Shown here in pieces: positions 35,920-45,084 of a DNA stretch of 64,000 bases (positions are counted from its first letter, which is position 1; each line of letters begins with the position of its first letter). The notes beneath the pieces are model-generated. The model did not search any database and was not told the DNA's origin. It saw only the letters and a program-made list of their open reading frames with translations. A program made the position numbers and the translations under genes. The stretch covers positions 1 through 64,000 of the forward strand of contig JARLHC010000111.1 in the NCBI GenBank assembly GCA_031292455.1, written 5' to 3'. The DNA comes from Ignavibacteriaceae bacterium (GTDB taxonomy: Bacteria > Bacteroidota > Ignavibacteria > Ignavibacteriales > Ignavibacteriaceae).

Positions 35920-37068
35920 ATGGATAATACTAATACAATTAAGCCCAGAATTTGGTTGTCCTCTCCTCACATGGGGAAGGATGAATTTAGTTTTGTAAAA
36001 GAGGCTTTTGACACTAATTGGATTGCGCCTCTTGGACCTAATGTTGATGGCTTTGAACAGGATTTGTGTCGTTATAACGGATCAAAATATGCCGCAGCCC
36101 TGTCCTCCGGTACAGCAGCAATTCATCTTTCTTTGGTTTTAATAGGAGTGAAACCAGGCGATGAAGTTATCTGTTCATCTTTTACTTTTTCAGCATCAGC
36201 TAACCCAATTCTTTATCTTGGCGCAATTCCGGTATTTGTTGATAGTGAAGAATCTTCCTGGAATATGAATCCTGAATTTCTTGAGACAGCTATTATCGAC
36301 AGATTAGCGAAAGGGATAAAACCTAAAGCAATTATTGTTGTTCATCTTTATGGCATGCCTGCGAGAATAAATGAAATTTTGGCAATAGGTAATAAATTCG
36401 ATATACCAGTAATAGAGGACGCTGCCGAAGCTCTTGGTTCTTATTATGAGGATAAACATCTTGGCTCGTTTGGTATAATGGGAATTCTTTCCTTTAATGG
36501 AAACAAAATTATAACTACTTCCGGAGGTGGAGCACTAATTTCAGATAATAAGGATTTTATTGACAAAGCACGCTTCCTTGCAACACAGGCAAGAGATAAA
36601 GCTCCTCATTATCAGCATTCTGAAATTGGTTATAATTATAGAATGAGTAACATTTGCGCAGGAATTGGCCGGGGTCAAATGAAAGTTCTTGATGAAAGAG
36701 TTAAACAACGCAGGTATAATTTTAAATTTTATGAAAATCAAATCAGCAATTTTGCAGGAATTGATTTCCAGCTTGAACTGGAAGGCGCATCCTCTAACAG
36801 ATGGCTTACTGCTATTATTATTGACCCTTCAAAAACCGGGGGAAAAACAAGGGAAGATTTACGTTTAGCTATGGACAATGAAAATATTGAGTGCCGTCCA
36901 TTATGGAAGCCTATGCACTTACAGCCTGTCTTTGAAAAATATCCTTTCTACGGTGATAACACTTCTGATAAATTATTTAACCGTGGTTTATGCCTGCCAT
37001 CTGGTTCCAATTTGTCAGATGAAGATAGGGCAAGGATATTAAAATGTTTTTATTCAGTTTTTCAATGA
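35920..37068 (+). CDS. pglE: UDP-4-amino-sugar aminotransferase (PglE-like, DegT family)
   Basis: 382 residues. N-terminal LSSPHMGKDEFSFVKEAFDTNWIAPLGP is characteristic of the PglE/EpsN branch. The PLP lysine is K196 in SFNGNKIITTSGGG, and the cofactor aspartate lies in VIEDAAEALGS. The enzyme should transfer an amino group from glutamate to the 4-keto group of UDP-4-keto-6-deoxy-GlcNAc, giving the substrate for the acyltransferase 3 bp upstream. The gene order acyltransferase-aminotransferase with a WbpM/PglF dehydratase downstream supports this route. Confidence 0.92.
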   Translation: MDNTNTIKPRIWLSSPHMGKDEFSFVKEAFDTNWIAPLGPNVDGFEQDLCRYNGSKYAAALSSGTAAIHLSLVLIGVKPGDEVICSSFTFSASANPILYLGAIPVFVDSEESSWNMNPEFLETAIIDRLAKGIKPKAIIVVHLYGMPARINEILAIGNKFDIPVIEDAAEALGSYYEDKHLGSFGIMGILSFNGNKIITTSGGGALISDNKDFIDKARFLATQARDKAPHYQHSEIGYNYRMSNICAGIGRGQMKVLDERVKQRRYNFKFYENQISNFAGIDFQLELEGASSNRWLTAIIIDPSKTGGKTREDLRLAMDNENIECRPLWKPMHLQPVFEKYPFYGDNTSDKLFNRGLCLPSGSNLSDEDRARILKCFYSVFQ

Positions 37069-37116
37069 TTTCATCTCATAGAATTAACAATTGAATGCAA
37101 TTTCTGATTTCATATA

Positions 37117-38112
37117 ATGAATAATTATGCTTTACTCTCAAATAAACGTATACTGATAACAGGCGGGGCTGGATTTATTGGTTCAAATCTATGTGAGGAT
37201 TTTTTACAACATGATAATGAAGTTATCTGTTTAGATAATTTTTCCACAGGCAAAATTGAAAATATTAGAGAATTGCTCTATAATAAAAATTTTAAGCTTG
37301 TTGTTGGTGATATTCGGAATTTGAATGATTGCAATAAAGCTGTCGATAGTGTAGATATCGTATTGCATGAAGCTGCTCTTGGGTCTGTTCCCCGCTCAAT
37401 TAATGATCCGATCACTACCAATTCTGTTAATATTAGCGGCTTTCTGAATATGCTGATCGCTGCAAGAGAAGCAAAGGTAAAACGGTTTGTTTATGCTGCC
37501 AGTTCTTCGACGTATGGCGATTCTGAAAATCTTCCCAAAGTTGAAGAAATTATAGGTAAGGCCATTTCTCCTTACGGTGTGACTAAGTATGTCAATGAAT
37601 TATATGCACATGTATTTGGACTCCAGTATGGTCTAAATACTATCGGACTCCGGTATTTTAATGTATTTGGCCGCAGACAGGATCCTGCAGGAGCTTATGC
37701 TGCTGTTATCCCTAAATTTACAATGCTTCTTATGGCACACAAATCACCCGTAATTTATGGGGATGGAACCAATTCACGGGATTTTACTTATATTGATAAT
37801 ATTATTCAGATCAATCACTTAGCTGCTCAGGTTAAAAATCCTTCAGCTGTCGGTCAGGTTTTTAATGCTGCTGTTGGAGAGCGCAATGATTTGAACTCTT
37901 TGACTAATTATCTTAAATGTTATTTAAATGAATATGACGCGGAAATCTCTAATATCCCTATTCAATATGGACCTTCTCAAAAAGGGGATATTCCTCATTC
38001 CTTAGCCTCAATTAAAAAAGCAGAAACTTTGTTAGGATATAAACCTGAATTTTTCCTGAAAGAAGGACTAAAAATTGCAGTAAAATGGTATTGGGAAAAT
38101 TTAAATAAATAA
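37117..38112 (+). CDS. wbpP: NAD-dependent epimerase, UDP-GlcNAc C4-epimerase type (WbpP-like)
   Basis: 331 residues. The nucleotide loop ITGGAGFIGSNL is at about 15-26, and the catalytic Tyr153/Lys157 pair lies in SPYGVTKYVNELYA. Segments such as FVYAASSSTYGDSENLPKVEE and RYFNVFGRRQDPAGAYAAVIPKF strongly resemble WbpP/TviC, which interconvert UDP-GlcNAc and UDP-GalNAc. It should provide GalNAc or a GalNAc-derived sugar for the repeat unit. A 48-bp gap separates it from the aminotransferase gene. Confidence 0.9.
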   Translation: MNNYALLSNKRILITGGAGFIGSNLCEDFLQHDNEVICLDNFSTGKIENIRELLYNKNFKLVVGDIRNLNDCNKAVDSVDIVLHEAALGSVPRSINDPITTNSVNISGFLNMLIAAREAKVKRFVYAASSSTYGDSENLPKVEEIIGKAISPYGVTKYVNELYAHVFGLQYGLNTIGLRYFNVFGRRQDPAGAYAAVIPKFTMLLMAHKSPVIYGDGTNSRDFTYIDNIIQINHLAAQVKNPSAVGQVFNAAVGERNDLNSLTNYLKCYLNEYDAEISNIPIQYGPSQKGDIPHSLASIKKAETLLGYKPEFFLKEGLKIAVKWYWENLNK

Positions 38113-38197
38113 AAAATGTGGTTTCTTCAAATAAGTAAGATTATTGACTAAATTATATAAATTTGAAGAATGATGAACTTTTTTATACGGATTTATT

Positions 38198-40192
38198 ATG
38201 CCAATTAAATTTTTATTAAATCAAACGGAAAAACTGAGAAATCGTCATTTCTTTTTGATAGATGTTATTATTGTTCTATTCAGTCCTCTGCTTACTCTTT
38301 TTATAGGGCTAGACGGACAAATTGACTTCTCAATCTACTTCCTGCCATTAATTGCTGTTACATTATTATTTGCAATTATTAAATTTAATATTTTTTATTT
38401 CTTTGGGCTGTATAGAAGTTTTTGGAAAAAAGCAAGTATTGATGATCTCGCTAAATTGATTTTTATCGCTTTTAACACTGCTCTGCTTCAATATATCATA
38501 TTTACTCTGTTAAGAAGCTTTTCCTTTAAGTGGTTGGAGCTTAGCATACTTCCTCATTTTTTCTCAATAATTGACTGTTTTATTGCATTAAGCTTAGTTG
38601 CGATTTCACGTTTTAGTATTCGTCTCTCACAAAGATCTGCTGAGAGGTTTTATTTGGCAAAAAATATCCAAAATGCTAATACACTTATTGTTGGTGCTGG
38701 CGATGCTGGTGTTAATATGGCGGAAGAATTACAGAGACACCCTAAAGTTGGATTAATTCCCGTAGCTTTTGTAGATGATAATAAAGAAAAGCATGGATTT
38801 CGTATCAGGGGGCTTGAAGTCAAAGGTGATAGGACTTTAATACCCGAAATTGTAGCAAAATATGGGATTAAGAAAGTATTGATTGCAATGCCTTCTGTAC
38901 CAGGTCTGGTAATCAGGGAAATTATGGAAATTTGCAGACAGGTAAATGTGGAAACATTTACTATGCCTGGCTTATTCGAAATAGTAGGAGGCAAAGTTTC
39001 TATTGAACATATCCGCAAAATTGAAATTGAAGATCTATTACGCCGGGAGACTATCCAAACTGATATTGAAAAAGTTAGTAATTTTTTATCTGGAAAAAAA
39101 GTGCTTATTTCCGGAGCTGGTGGATCCATTGGTAGTGAACTGGCAAGACAGATAATTAATATTTGCCCTTCTGAAATTATATTATTAGGTCATGGTGAAA
39201 ATTCTATATTTGAAATTGAGTATGAATTAAAAGAAAGAATATCCAAAATTAATTTTATTGGACATGATGTTAAATTAATATGCAGAATAGCTGATCTAAG
39301 GTTCATTGATAGATTGGAATTTATTTTTAATGAATTTAGGCCTGATGTAGTAATCCATGCCGCAGCTCATAAACATGTGCCTTTAATGGAAGAAAACCCA
39401 TCTGAAGCTATTACAAATAATGTATTGGGAACAAAAAATTTGGTGGATGTATCATTGAAATTTAATGTTAGGAATTTTGTCTTAATATCCACTGATAAAG
39501 CAGTAAACCCCACAAGCGTAATGGGTGCTAGTAAAAGACTAGCCGAAATGATTGTTCATAATGCAGCAATAAAATCAGGAAATTGTTATTGTGCTGTACG
39601 TTTCGGGAATGTTTTAGGTAGCCGTGGCAGTGTAATAAAAACATTCAAAAAGCAGTTGGAAAAAGGTGGTCCTATTACTGTAACTCATCCGGAAATCATT
39701 CGTTACCTTATTACAATTCCTGAAGCAGTGCAACTTGTTCTTCAAGCCTCGGTTTTAGGTAAAGGTGGTGAAATTTTTATGCTTGATATGGGAAAACCTA
39801 TCAAAATTGTTGATCTTGCAAAAGATCTTATAAAGCTTTCTGGTTTGATAGAAGGTAAGGATATCAAAATTGTATTTACAGGATTACGTCCAGGAGAAAA
39901 ATTATTCGAAGAGCTATTTGTTGATGGAGAAAATTATGAGCGAACTGTTCATGAGAAAATATTCATTGCCAGGAATTCCAGTGAATATATAACTGACAAT
40001 TTAATTCCAAAGATTGAATCATTGATTAGATCGGCTAAAGAAAACAATAATTCAGAAATGTTACAAATGTTGATAGAGCTATTACCTGAATATACCCCCG
40101 GAGAAAATGCTATAGCGAAATTAGGGGGAAAAATAATGTTCAAAAAACCTTTATTCTCACTTTCAACAAATAGAAAAGTATCTTTATTCTAA
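38198..40192 (+). CDS. pglF: Membrane-bound UDP-GlcNAc 4,6-dehydratase (WbpM/PglF/CapD family)
   Basis: 664 residues. Four N-terminal transmembrane helices are followed by a first Rossmann domain (TLIVGAGDAGVNMAEEL) and a second with ISGAGGSIGSELARQI near residue 305. In the catalytic region STDKAVNPTSVMGASKRLAE the usual tyrosine is methionine, the S-M-K arrangement known from WbpM/PglF, which work without inversion at C5. The product would be UDP-4-keto-6-deoxy-GlcNAc, feeding the PglE-like aminotransferase. All needed blocks appear intact. An 85-bp gap precedes it; the Wzi gene follows after 16 bp. Confidence 0.93.
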   Translation: MPIKFLLNQTEKLRNRHFFLIDVIIVLFSPLLTLFIGLDGQIDFSIYFLPLIAVTLLFAIIKFNIFYFFGLYRSFWKKASIDDLAKLIFIAFNTALLQYIIFTLLRSFSFKWLELSILPHFFSIIDCFIALSLVAISRFSIRLSQRSAERFYLAKNIQNANTLIVGAGDAGVNMAEELQRHPKVGLIPVAFVDDNKEKHGFRIRGLEVKGDRTLIPEIVAKYGIKKVLIAMPSVPGLVIREIMEICRQVNVETFTMPGLFEIVGGKVSIEHIRKIEIEDLLRRETIQTDIEKVSNFLSGKKVLISGAGGSIGSELARQIINICPSEIILLGHGENSIFEIEYELKERISKINFIGHDVKLICRIADLRFIDRLEFIFNEFRPDVVIHAAAHKHVPLMEENPSEAITNNVLGTKNLVDVSLKFNVRNFVLISTDKAVNPTSVMGASKRLAEMIVHNAAIKSGNCYCAVRFGNVLGSRGSVIKTFKKQLEKGGPITVTHPEIIRYLITIPEAVQLVLQASVLGKGGEIFMLDMGKPIKIVDLAKDLIKLSGLIEGKDIKIVFTGLRPGEKLFEELFVDGENYERTVHEKIFIARNSSEYITDNLIPKIESLIRSAKENNNSEMLQMLIELLPEYTPGENAIAKLGGKIMFKKPLFSLSTNRKVSLF

Positions 40193-40208
40193 AAAGCAAT
40201 AATTATTA

Positions 40209-41819
40209 ATGAAGAGAATTATCCTCTTATTGTTTTTAACTTCAATTCCCGCTACTTATTCCCAGGTAATTTTTGTCCCTGTAGAAAATAATATTTATGA
40301 ATATTTGTCCGAACTTTCCATAAAAGGGATAATTTCCTTTAATGATGATATAAAGCCTCTTTCGCGCGATTACATTAGTGGTAAAATTCATGAATTGGAA
40401 AGTAAAAAAAAATATCTTACTGAAATTGAAATTGAAGAACTTGAATTTTATTCAAAGGAGTATTTCTTTGAACTAAAAAAATATAGTCAGGAAAAATCGG
40501 AAAGTATAACCGGTTTTTTTAATCTTAATGATGATAAGAGATTTAGAGCTTATACATATTATGATTCGCTTTTTTCGATTTTTGTAGATCCGATCTTGGG
40601 ATATAATCTAAAATCACATGACATTAAAAATCATAGTTGGAACGGATTGAACCTCTTTGGTTCTATAGGACCAGACATATCATTCAACTTGAATTTTAAA
40701 GATAATCATGTCAGCAATCTTATTCAGGCAAGAAATGCATTTTCAAACTCTACTGGTATCGGTTTTTTTGCTGGAAGTGATTATGATGAAGTAAATGGAA
40801 ATCTGACCTTTAGTTGGAAGTGGGGTGACTTTTCACTGGGTAAGGATTATTTTGTTTGGGGAAGCGGACAAAGCGGTCAGATAATATTATCAGAAAAAGC
40901 TCCATCTTTTCCGTTTATTAAACTAAGGGTTTTTCCTGTATCTTGGCTGGATTTTACTTATTTCCACGGGGTTTTGAGTTCAGGAGTAATTGACTCGAGT
41001 ACTATTAGAATTAATAAAAATCCATATCGTCCCCATAATGAACTTGTAGAAAAATATATGGCAGCTCATATTATTACTGTTAGACCTTATTCAAACTTCA
41101 ATATTTCATTAGGAGAATCCGTCGTTTATAGCGATCGGTTTCAACCAATTTATTTAATTCCGGTTTTATTTTTTCGTTTGGTTGACCATTACCAGGGTTT
41201 TACAGATGCAAGTGGTGGCAATGCTCAATTATTCGCCAATCTTAGTTACAAAAATTCATATTTAAATAGTGAAATTTATTCTACTTTATTTATCGATGAA
41301 TTGACATTGACTAGTTATTTAAAGGGGAAGAATGCACCTAAGGCAGTGGCTTATACAATAGGAACTCTGTTTATCGATCCTTTCATAAGGGATATTAATA
41401 TTAACTTGGAATATACCAAAATTGATCCTTATGTTTATTTTCATGAGGATGACGCACAGCAATATACCAATCGCAATTATCAAATGGGACATTGGATAGG
41501 TGGAAACAGTGATCAGGTTCATTTCTCAATGACAAAAAAGCTTGCAAGAGGTCTGAACTTATGCCTGTCTTATGACTATATTAGGAAAGGTCATTCACCT
41601 GTTCTGGGAGAAATCCCATATCAGCCACAGGATAGTTTTCTATTCGGTTTAAGGACAAATTACAAGTTCATAAATACTTCTCTTAATTATGAATTGATAA
41701 ATGATTTTTTTGTAAAAGTTGGATATAATTGGGAGTCAATTGATAAGGAAATCATTTCCAATGTTTTTACCTCTGATAAGGATAATTATTTCACATTTTC
41801 GATAAATTATGGTCTTTGA
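40209..41819 (+). CDS. Capsule assembly Wzi-family outer membrane protein
   Basis: 536 residues with a signal peptide (about residues 1-19, ending SQ). The pattern of alternating hydrophobic residues and aromatic-ending strands through the length suits an outer-membrane beta-barrel. Early text NNIYEYLSELSIKGIISF plus the central GKDYFVWGSGQSGQIILS region resemble Wzi-like proteins of this bacterial group, which anchor exported polysaccharide on the cell surface. Its place next to WbpM and Wzc agrees. The family is poorly conserved, so the call is moderately firm. Confidence 0.75.
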   Translation: MKRIILLLFLTSIPATYSQVIFVPVENNIYEYLSELSIKGIISFNDDIKPLSRDYISGKIHELESKKKYLTEIEIEELEFYSKEYFFELKKYSQEKSESITGFFNLNDDKRFRAYTYYDSLFSIFVDPILGYNLKSHDIKNHSWNGLNLFGSIGPDISFNLNFKDNHVSNLIQARNAFSNSTGIGFFAGSDYDEVNGNLTFSWKWGDFSLGKDYFVWGSGQSGQIILSEKAPSFPFIKLRVFPVSWLDFTYFHGVLSSGVIDSSTIRINKNPYRPHNELVEKYMAAHIITVRPYSNFNISLGESVVYSDRFQPIYLIPVLFFRLVDHYQGFTDASGGNAQLFANLSYKNSYLNSEIYSTLFIDELTLTSYLKGKNAPKAVAYTIGTLFIDPFIRDININLEYTKIDPYVYFHEDDAQQYTNRNYQMGHWIGGNSDQVHFSMTKKLARGLNLCLSYDYIRKGHSPVLGEIPYQPQDSFLFGLRTNYKFINTSLNYELINDFFVKVGYNWESIDKEIISNVFTSDKDNYFTFSINYGL

Positions 41820-41939
41820 ATAATATCGAGGTTAAGTTTAAGATTAAAACCAATTTCCCCTTTTTTGATTTATTTTGCCTTAATTGGTATATTTATTCTC
41901 ATTTTTTTCTAAGTTTAGATATTATGGAGAAAAGATAGT

Positions 41940-42449
41940 TTGAAAAAAACTTTAATTTTATCATTTTTTATTATTTTCCCAATTTTCATCTCCGCGCAGA
42001 CTAACGATTTACAATTGGGAAGCGGGATGAATAAACTGGGAATTCAACAAGGGGGATTCTTTGATTGTTCTGACCCTTCGTCTTTAAATATTAAGGTATC
42101 TGTTTGGGGATATGTAAGATATCCAGGCAGATATATTATTCCCGTTTACAGTAAAGTTAATGATCTTCTTTCCTATGCTGGGGGTCCTACTGAGGATGCC
42201 CGTTTGGAAGACATGAGAATTGTTAAAACCGATAGCATCAATTCCAAACAAATAATATATAATTTGAATTTTAAAGATTACCTCATGGATCCAAAAATCT
42301 CAAGTGATAGTTCTATGCAGACTTTAAAAGCTGGTGATGTTTTGCTGGTTTCAGGGTACCCAAGATTTTATTTACGTGATTATATTGGTACAATTTTATC
42401 CGTTATTTCGGTTCTAATTTCTTTTACAATTTTGGTTAGGCAAAAATGA
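41940..42449 (+). CDS. Small SLBB-domain polysaccharide export protein
   Basis: 169 residues. Start is TTG at 41940, supported by a GGAGA at 41926-41930 nine bases upstream; the ATG at 41924 is out of frame and soon closed. A signal peptide (ends near ISAQ) is followed by an SLBB/beta-grasp domain, VSVWGYVRYPGRYIIPVYSKVNDLLSYAGGPTEDA, and a C-terminal membrane helix (YIGTILSVISVLISFTILV). Full-length Wza-type exporters also have a Poly_export domain, which is absent here. It overlaps the Wzc gene by 4 bp, so it likely works with that protein. Confidence 0.85.
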   Translation: MKKTLILSFFIIFPIFISAQTNDLQLGSGMNKLGIQQGGFFDCSDPSSLNIKVSVWGYVRYPGRYIIPVYSKVNDLLSYAGGPTEDARLEDMRIVKTDSINSKQIIYNLNFKDYLMDPKISSDSSMQTLKAGDVLLVSGYPRFYLRDYIGTILSVISVLISFTILVRQK

Positions 42450-44668
42450 GCGAATATTCAGAAAAAGAATTTGATAGCGAAAACTCTTCCAGAAGTTTTA
42501 AAGATTTATTAAATCTGGTTCGAAATGATCCATATCCTGTCTTTATTATTATTTTTAGCTGCTTGATTATCTCTATTGTCTTCGCATTACAATATAGAGA
42601 TATATATAGATCTACTGCATCTTTGAAAATATCAAAACCGAAGGGAGGGGTCCTTGATGGTTCTCTATCACCTGAACTTCAGGGACTTACAGATGATAGA
42701 TTTATACTTACCGAAATTGAAATTATGAAAAGCAGTACTGTCCGTAAAAACGTTGCACAAGCTTTATATGACAGCATTAAATCAGTTGGAACACCTGACA
42801 GCTTCATGATAGGATTTGATCATTCATTCCATATAACTAAGAATGAAAAGAAGATATCTATTGGAGACATTTCTAAAAATCTTGAATATTCTGTAATTAT
42901 TGAACAAAGAAAGGGAATGAATATTGTAGATATTTCGGTCGAATCTCCATCTCCCTTTAGTGCAGCTTTGATTGCAAATATTTATGCAAATGTTTACAAA
43001 AGATTTAACCTTGAAGTAAATAGAGATCAACTGACTATGGTTAAGGATTTTCTCTTGACTCATGTGCAGGAGAAACAACAGGCACTTAAAGAATCTGATT
43101 CCTCCTTGAGTCAATTTCAGACTAAAAATGAAATTATTTCATTAGATGATCAAACTAAAACACTGATTTCTCAATTATCCAGTTTCGAAGCTCAAAGAGA
43201 TGGTGCCAGTATAGAACTAGCAGCAACAGATAAAGCCCTGGCTCAATTGGAGGATGAATTCCATCAACAGAACCCACAGGTTCAGTCATATATTGATGCA
43301 CAGACTAATCAACCTTATGTCCTTGGTTTACAGGAACAAATAGCCAAGCTACAAATCCAAAAAGACCTTGTTTCTAAAAATGGAGGCAACGATCAAATTT
43401 CTAAACCATCTGATGAACAGATTGATATACTTAAGGCTAAGTTAAAAGCGAAAACGGATGTTATGAAACAGTCTATATTTGCGACTAATCCTGAAGCTAT
43501 CAAAGATCTTTATGCAAAAATTCTGGATGCAAAAGTTAAGAAAAGAGGATTATCCACTCAGCTTAATCTTCTTAATGATATTTTAAAAAAATACGAAGCA
43601 CAATTTAACAAATTACCTATAACAACAATCAAGTATGCACAGCTTCAGAGAAAAAGAGAAGCTTCGGAAAAGTTATTCTCTTTACTTGAAGAAAAATATC
43701 AGGAAGCATTAATCAATGAGCAATCTCAACCAGGTAATATTTTTATTTTTGATAATGCCGTAAAGTCCAGTATTCCATCGAAACCCAATCGTTCATTAAT
43801 AATCCTGGTGGGTTTGATGGCGGGTATATTCGCAGGATTTGGATACGTATTTATTAAAGATTATTTCGACGATAGGATTAAATCTCCTGAAGAACTTGAA
43901 AAACGTAATATTAATATTCTTGCATGGGTTCCTGTAATTGAAAATATGGGAGCAAATGGGAAAGGAACCGGAGAATTTATTGTTGCTGAAAAACCGGATG
44001 CGATGCCGAGTGAAGCATTCAAAGCTCTTCGTACTAGAGTTCAGTTCTCTAAAGTCGGAAAAAATATTTTGAAGACTATACTTGTGACTTCAGCTGCCCC
44101 TGGTGAAGGAAAAACTGTTATAAGTGTCAATTTGGCGGGTGCATTTGCTCAGGATAATAAAAAAACCTTGTTGATTGATGCCGATTTAAGAAAACCCAGA
44201 ATTCATAGTTTATTTAATCAACTTAAATCTCCTGGATTTACGGATTATTTTTTTGAAAATGCAACCTTGGATGAAATTATTCGGCCTTCACAATTAGAAA
44301 ATTTGCATATTATAACAACAGGTACTTTGCCACCCAATCCTTCTGAATTGCTTGGTTCGAAAAGAATGGCAGATTTCTTGAATGAAATGCGTGATAGATA
44401 TGATGTCGTTATACTTGATTCTGCACCCATAATAGCTGTAACAGATACGGAAATATTATCAAGATTGGTTGACGCAACTATGGTAGTGGTTTCAACAGAT
44501 TCTACTCTTCTGAACTTAGTAGAAAAAGCTGTGCAATTGATAAAGAATGATTATTCGCTATTTATAGGAACAGTACTTAATAAATTCTCTTACAAAGCCG
44601 GATATGGTCCCTACTATAAATATTATTATTATTATTCCGATAAAAAAGAGACGAAGAGTATTTCTTGA
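42446..44668 (+). CDS. wzc: Polysaccharide co-polymerase with tyrosine autokinase domain (Wzc-like)
   Basis: 740 residues. A first transmembrane helix lies near residues 30-50, a long coiled-coil-rich periplasmic region follows (KEKQQALKESDSSLSQFQ and others), then a second helix near 450-470 after the PSIPSKPNRS-type proline-rich block. The cytoplasmic BY-kinase has Walker A TSAAPGEGKT near 549-558, Walker A-prime LLIDADLRKPR and Walker B YDVVILDSAP. The tail is a tyrosine cluster, YGPYYKYYYYYSD, the autophosphorylation site. It controls polymer length and export. Start overlaps the SLBB gene (ATGA). Confidence 0.95.
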   Translation: MSEYSEKEFDSENSSRSFKDLLNLVRNDPYPVFIIIFSCLIISIVFALQYRDIYRSTASLKISKPKGGVLDGSLSPELQGLTDDRFILTEIEIMKSSTVRKNVAQALYDSIKSVGTPDSFMIGFDHSFHITKNEKKISIGDISKNLEYSVIIEQRKGMNIVDISVESPSPFSAALIANIYANVYKRFNLEVNRDQLTMVKDFLLTHVQEKQQALKESDSSLSQFQTKNEIISLDDQTKTLISQLSSFEAQRDGASIELAATDKALAQLEDEFHQQNPQVQSYIDAQTNQPYVLGLQEQIAKLQIQKDLVSKNGGNDQISKPSDEQIDILKAKLKAKTDVMKQSIFATNPEAIKDLYAKILDAKVKKRGLSTQLNLLNDILKKYEAQFNKLPITTIKYAQLQRKREASEKLFSLLEEKYQEALINEQSQPGNIFIFDNAVKSSIPSKPNRSLIILVGLMAGIFAGFGYVFIKDYFDDRIKSPEELEKRNINILAWVPVIENMGANGKGTGEFIVAEKPDAMPSEAFKALRTRVQFSKVGKNILKTILVTSAAPGEGKTVISVNLAGAFAQDNKKTLLIDADLRKPRIHSLFNQLKSPGFTDYFFENATLDEIIRPSQLENLHIITTGTLPPNPSELLGSKRMADFLNEMRDRYDVVILDSAPIIAVTDTEILSRLVDATMVVVSTDSTLLNLVEKAVQLIKNDYSLFIGTVLNKFSYKAGYGPYYKYYYYYSDKKETKSIS

Positions 44669-44677
44669 TAATTATTT

Positions 44678-44992
44678 ATGCCTAATAATGCTAGCAACAC
44701 TAATATGAATAAACAGAAAATATTTTATTCAAGAAAAATATCCAGAGTTAAATGTCCTGCTTGTTTAAAAGAGGGAACGCTTCATAAATCAAAAACAAGA
44801 AGTTTCAAGGAAAGTTTTATCAAAACCTTCTTTTTTTTTAGTTATTATAGGTGCTGGAGTTGCAATTGGAGGGGAATAATGTTTGCAAAATCACTATCCC
44901 GGCAATCCTTCAAACTTCTATTCCTTTATGTTGTATTAGCTGTCTGCAGTTCGTTTATAGTATTAATGATTTTGAAACAATTTGTAAATTAA
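44678..44992 (+). CDS. Small zinc-ribbon membrane protein of unknown function
   Basis: 104 residues. Two Cys pairs, CPAC near the start of the fold and CWSC later, are spaced as in a zinc ribbon, and one hydrophobic helix (FLYVVLAVCSSFIVLMIL) closes the protein. It lies 9 bp after wzc and before a polymerase/ligase gene, so it belongs to this operon. A run of nine T residues at 44831-44839 codes for phenylalanines between the Cys pairs. I do not recognise a named family. It looks real because of its Cys motif and tight spacing. Confidence 0.65.
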   Translation: MPNNASNTNMNKQKIFYSRKISRVKCPACLKEGTLHKSKTRSFKESFIKTFFFFSYYRCWSCNWRGIMFAKSLSRQSFKLLFLYVVLAVCSSFIVLMILKQFVN

Positions 44993-45084
44993 TTTTTTTA
45001 AGCAAATAGTAAAACAATATATTTTGCGAAATAATTGTTGCGAATATTGTTTGAAATTCCCTTCCTTTACTAAATATTATCCAA

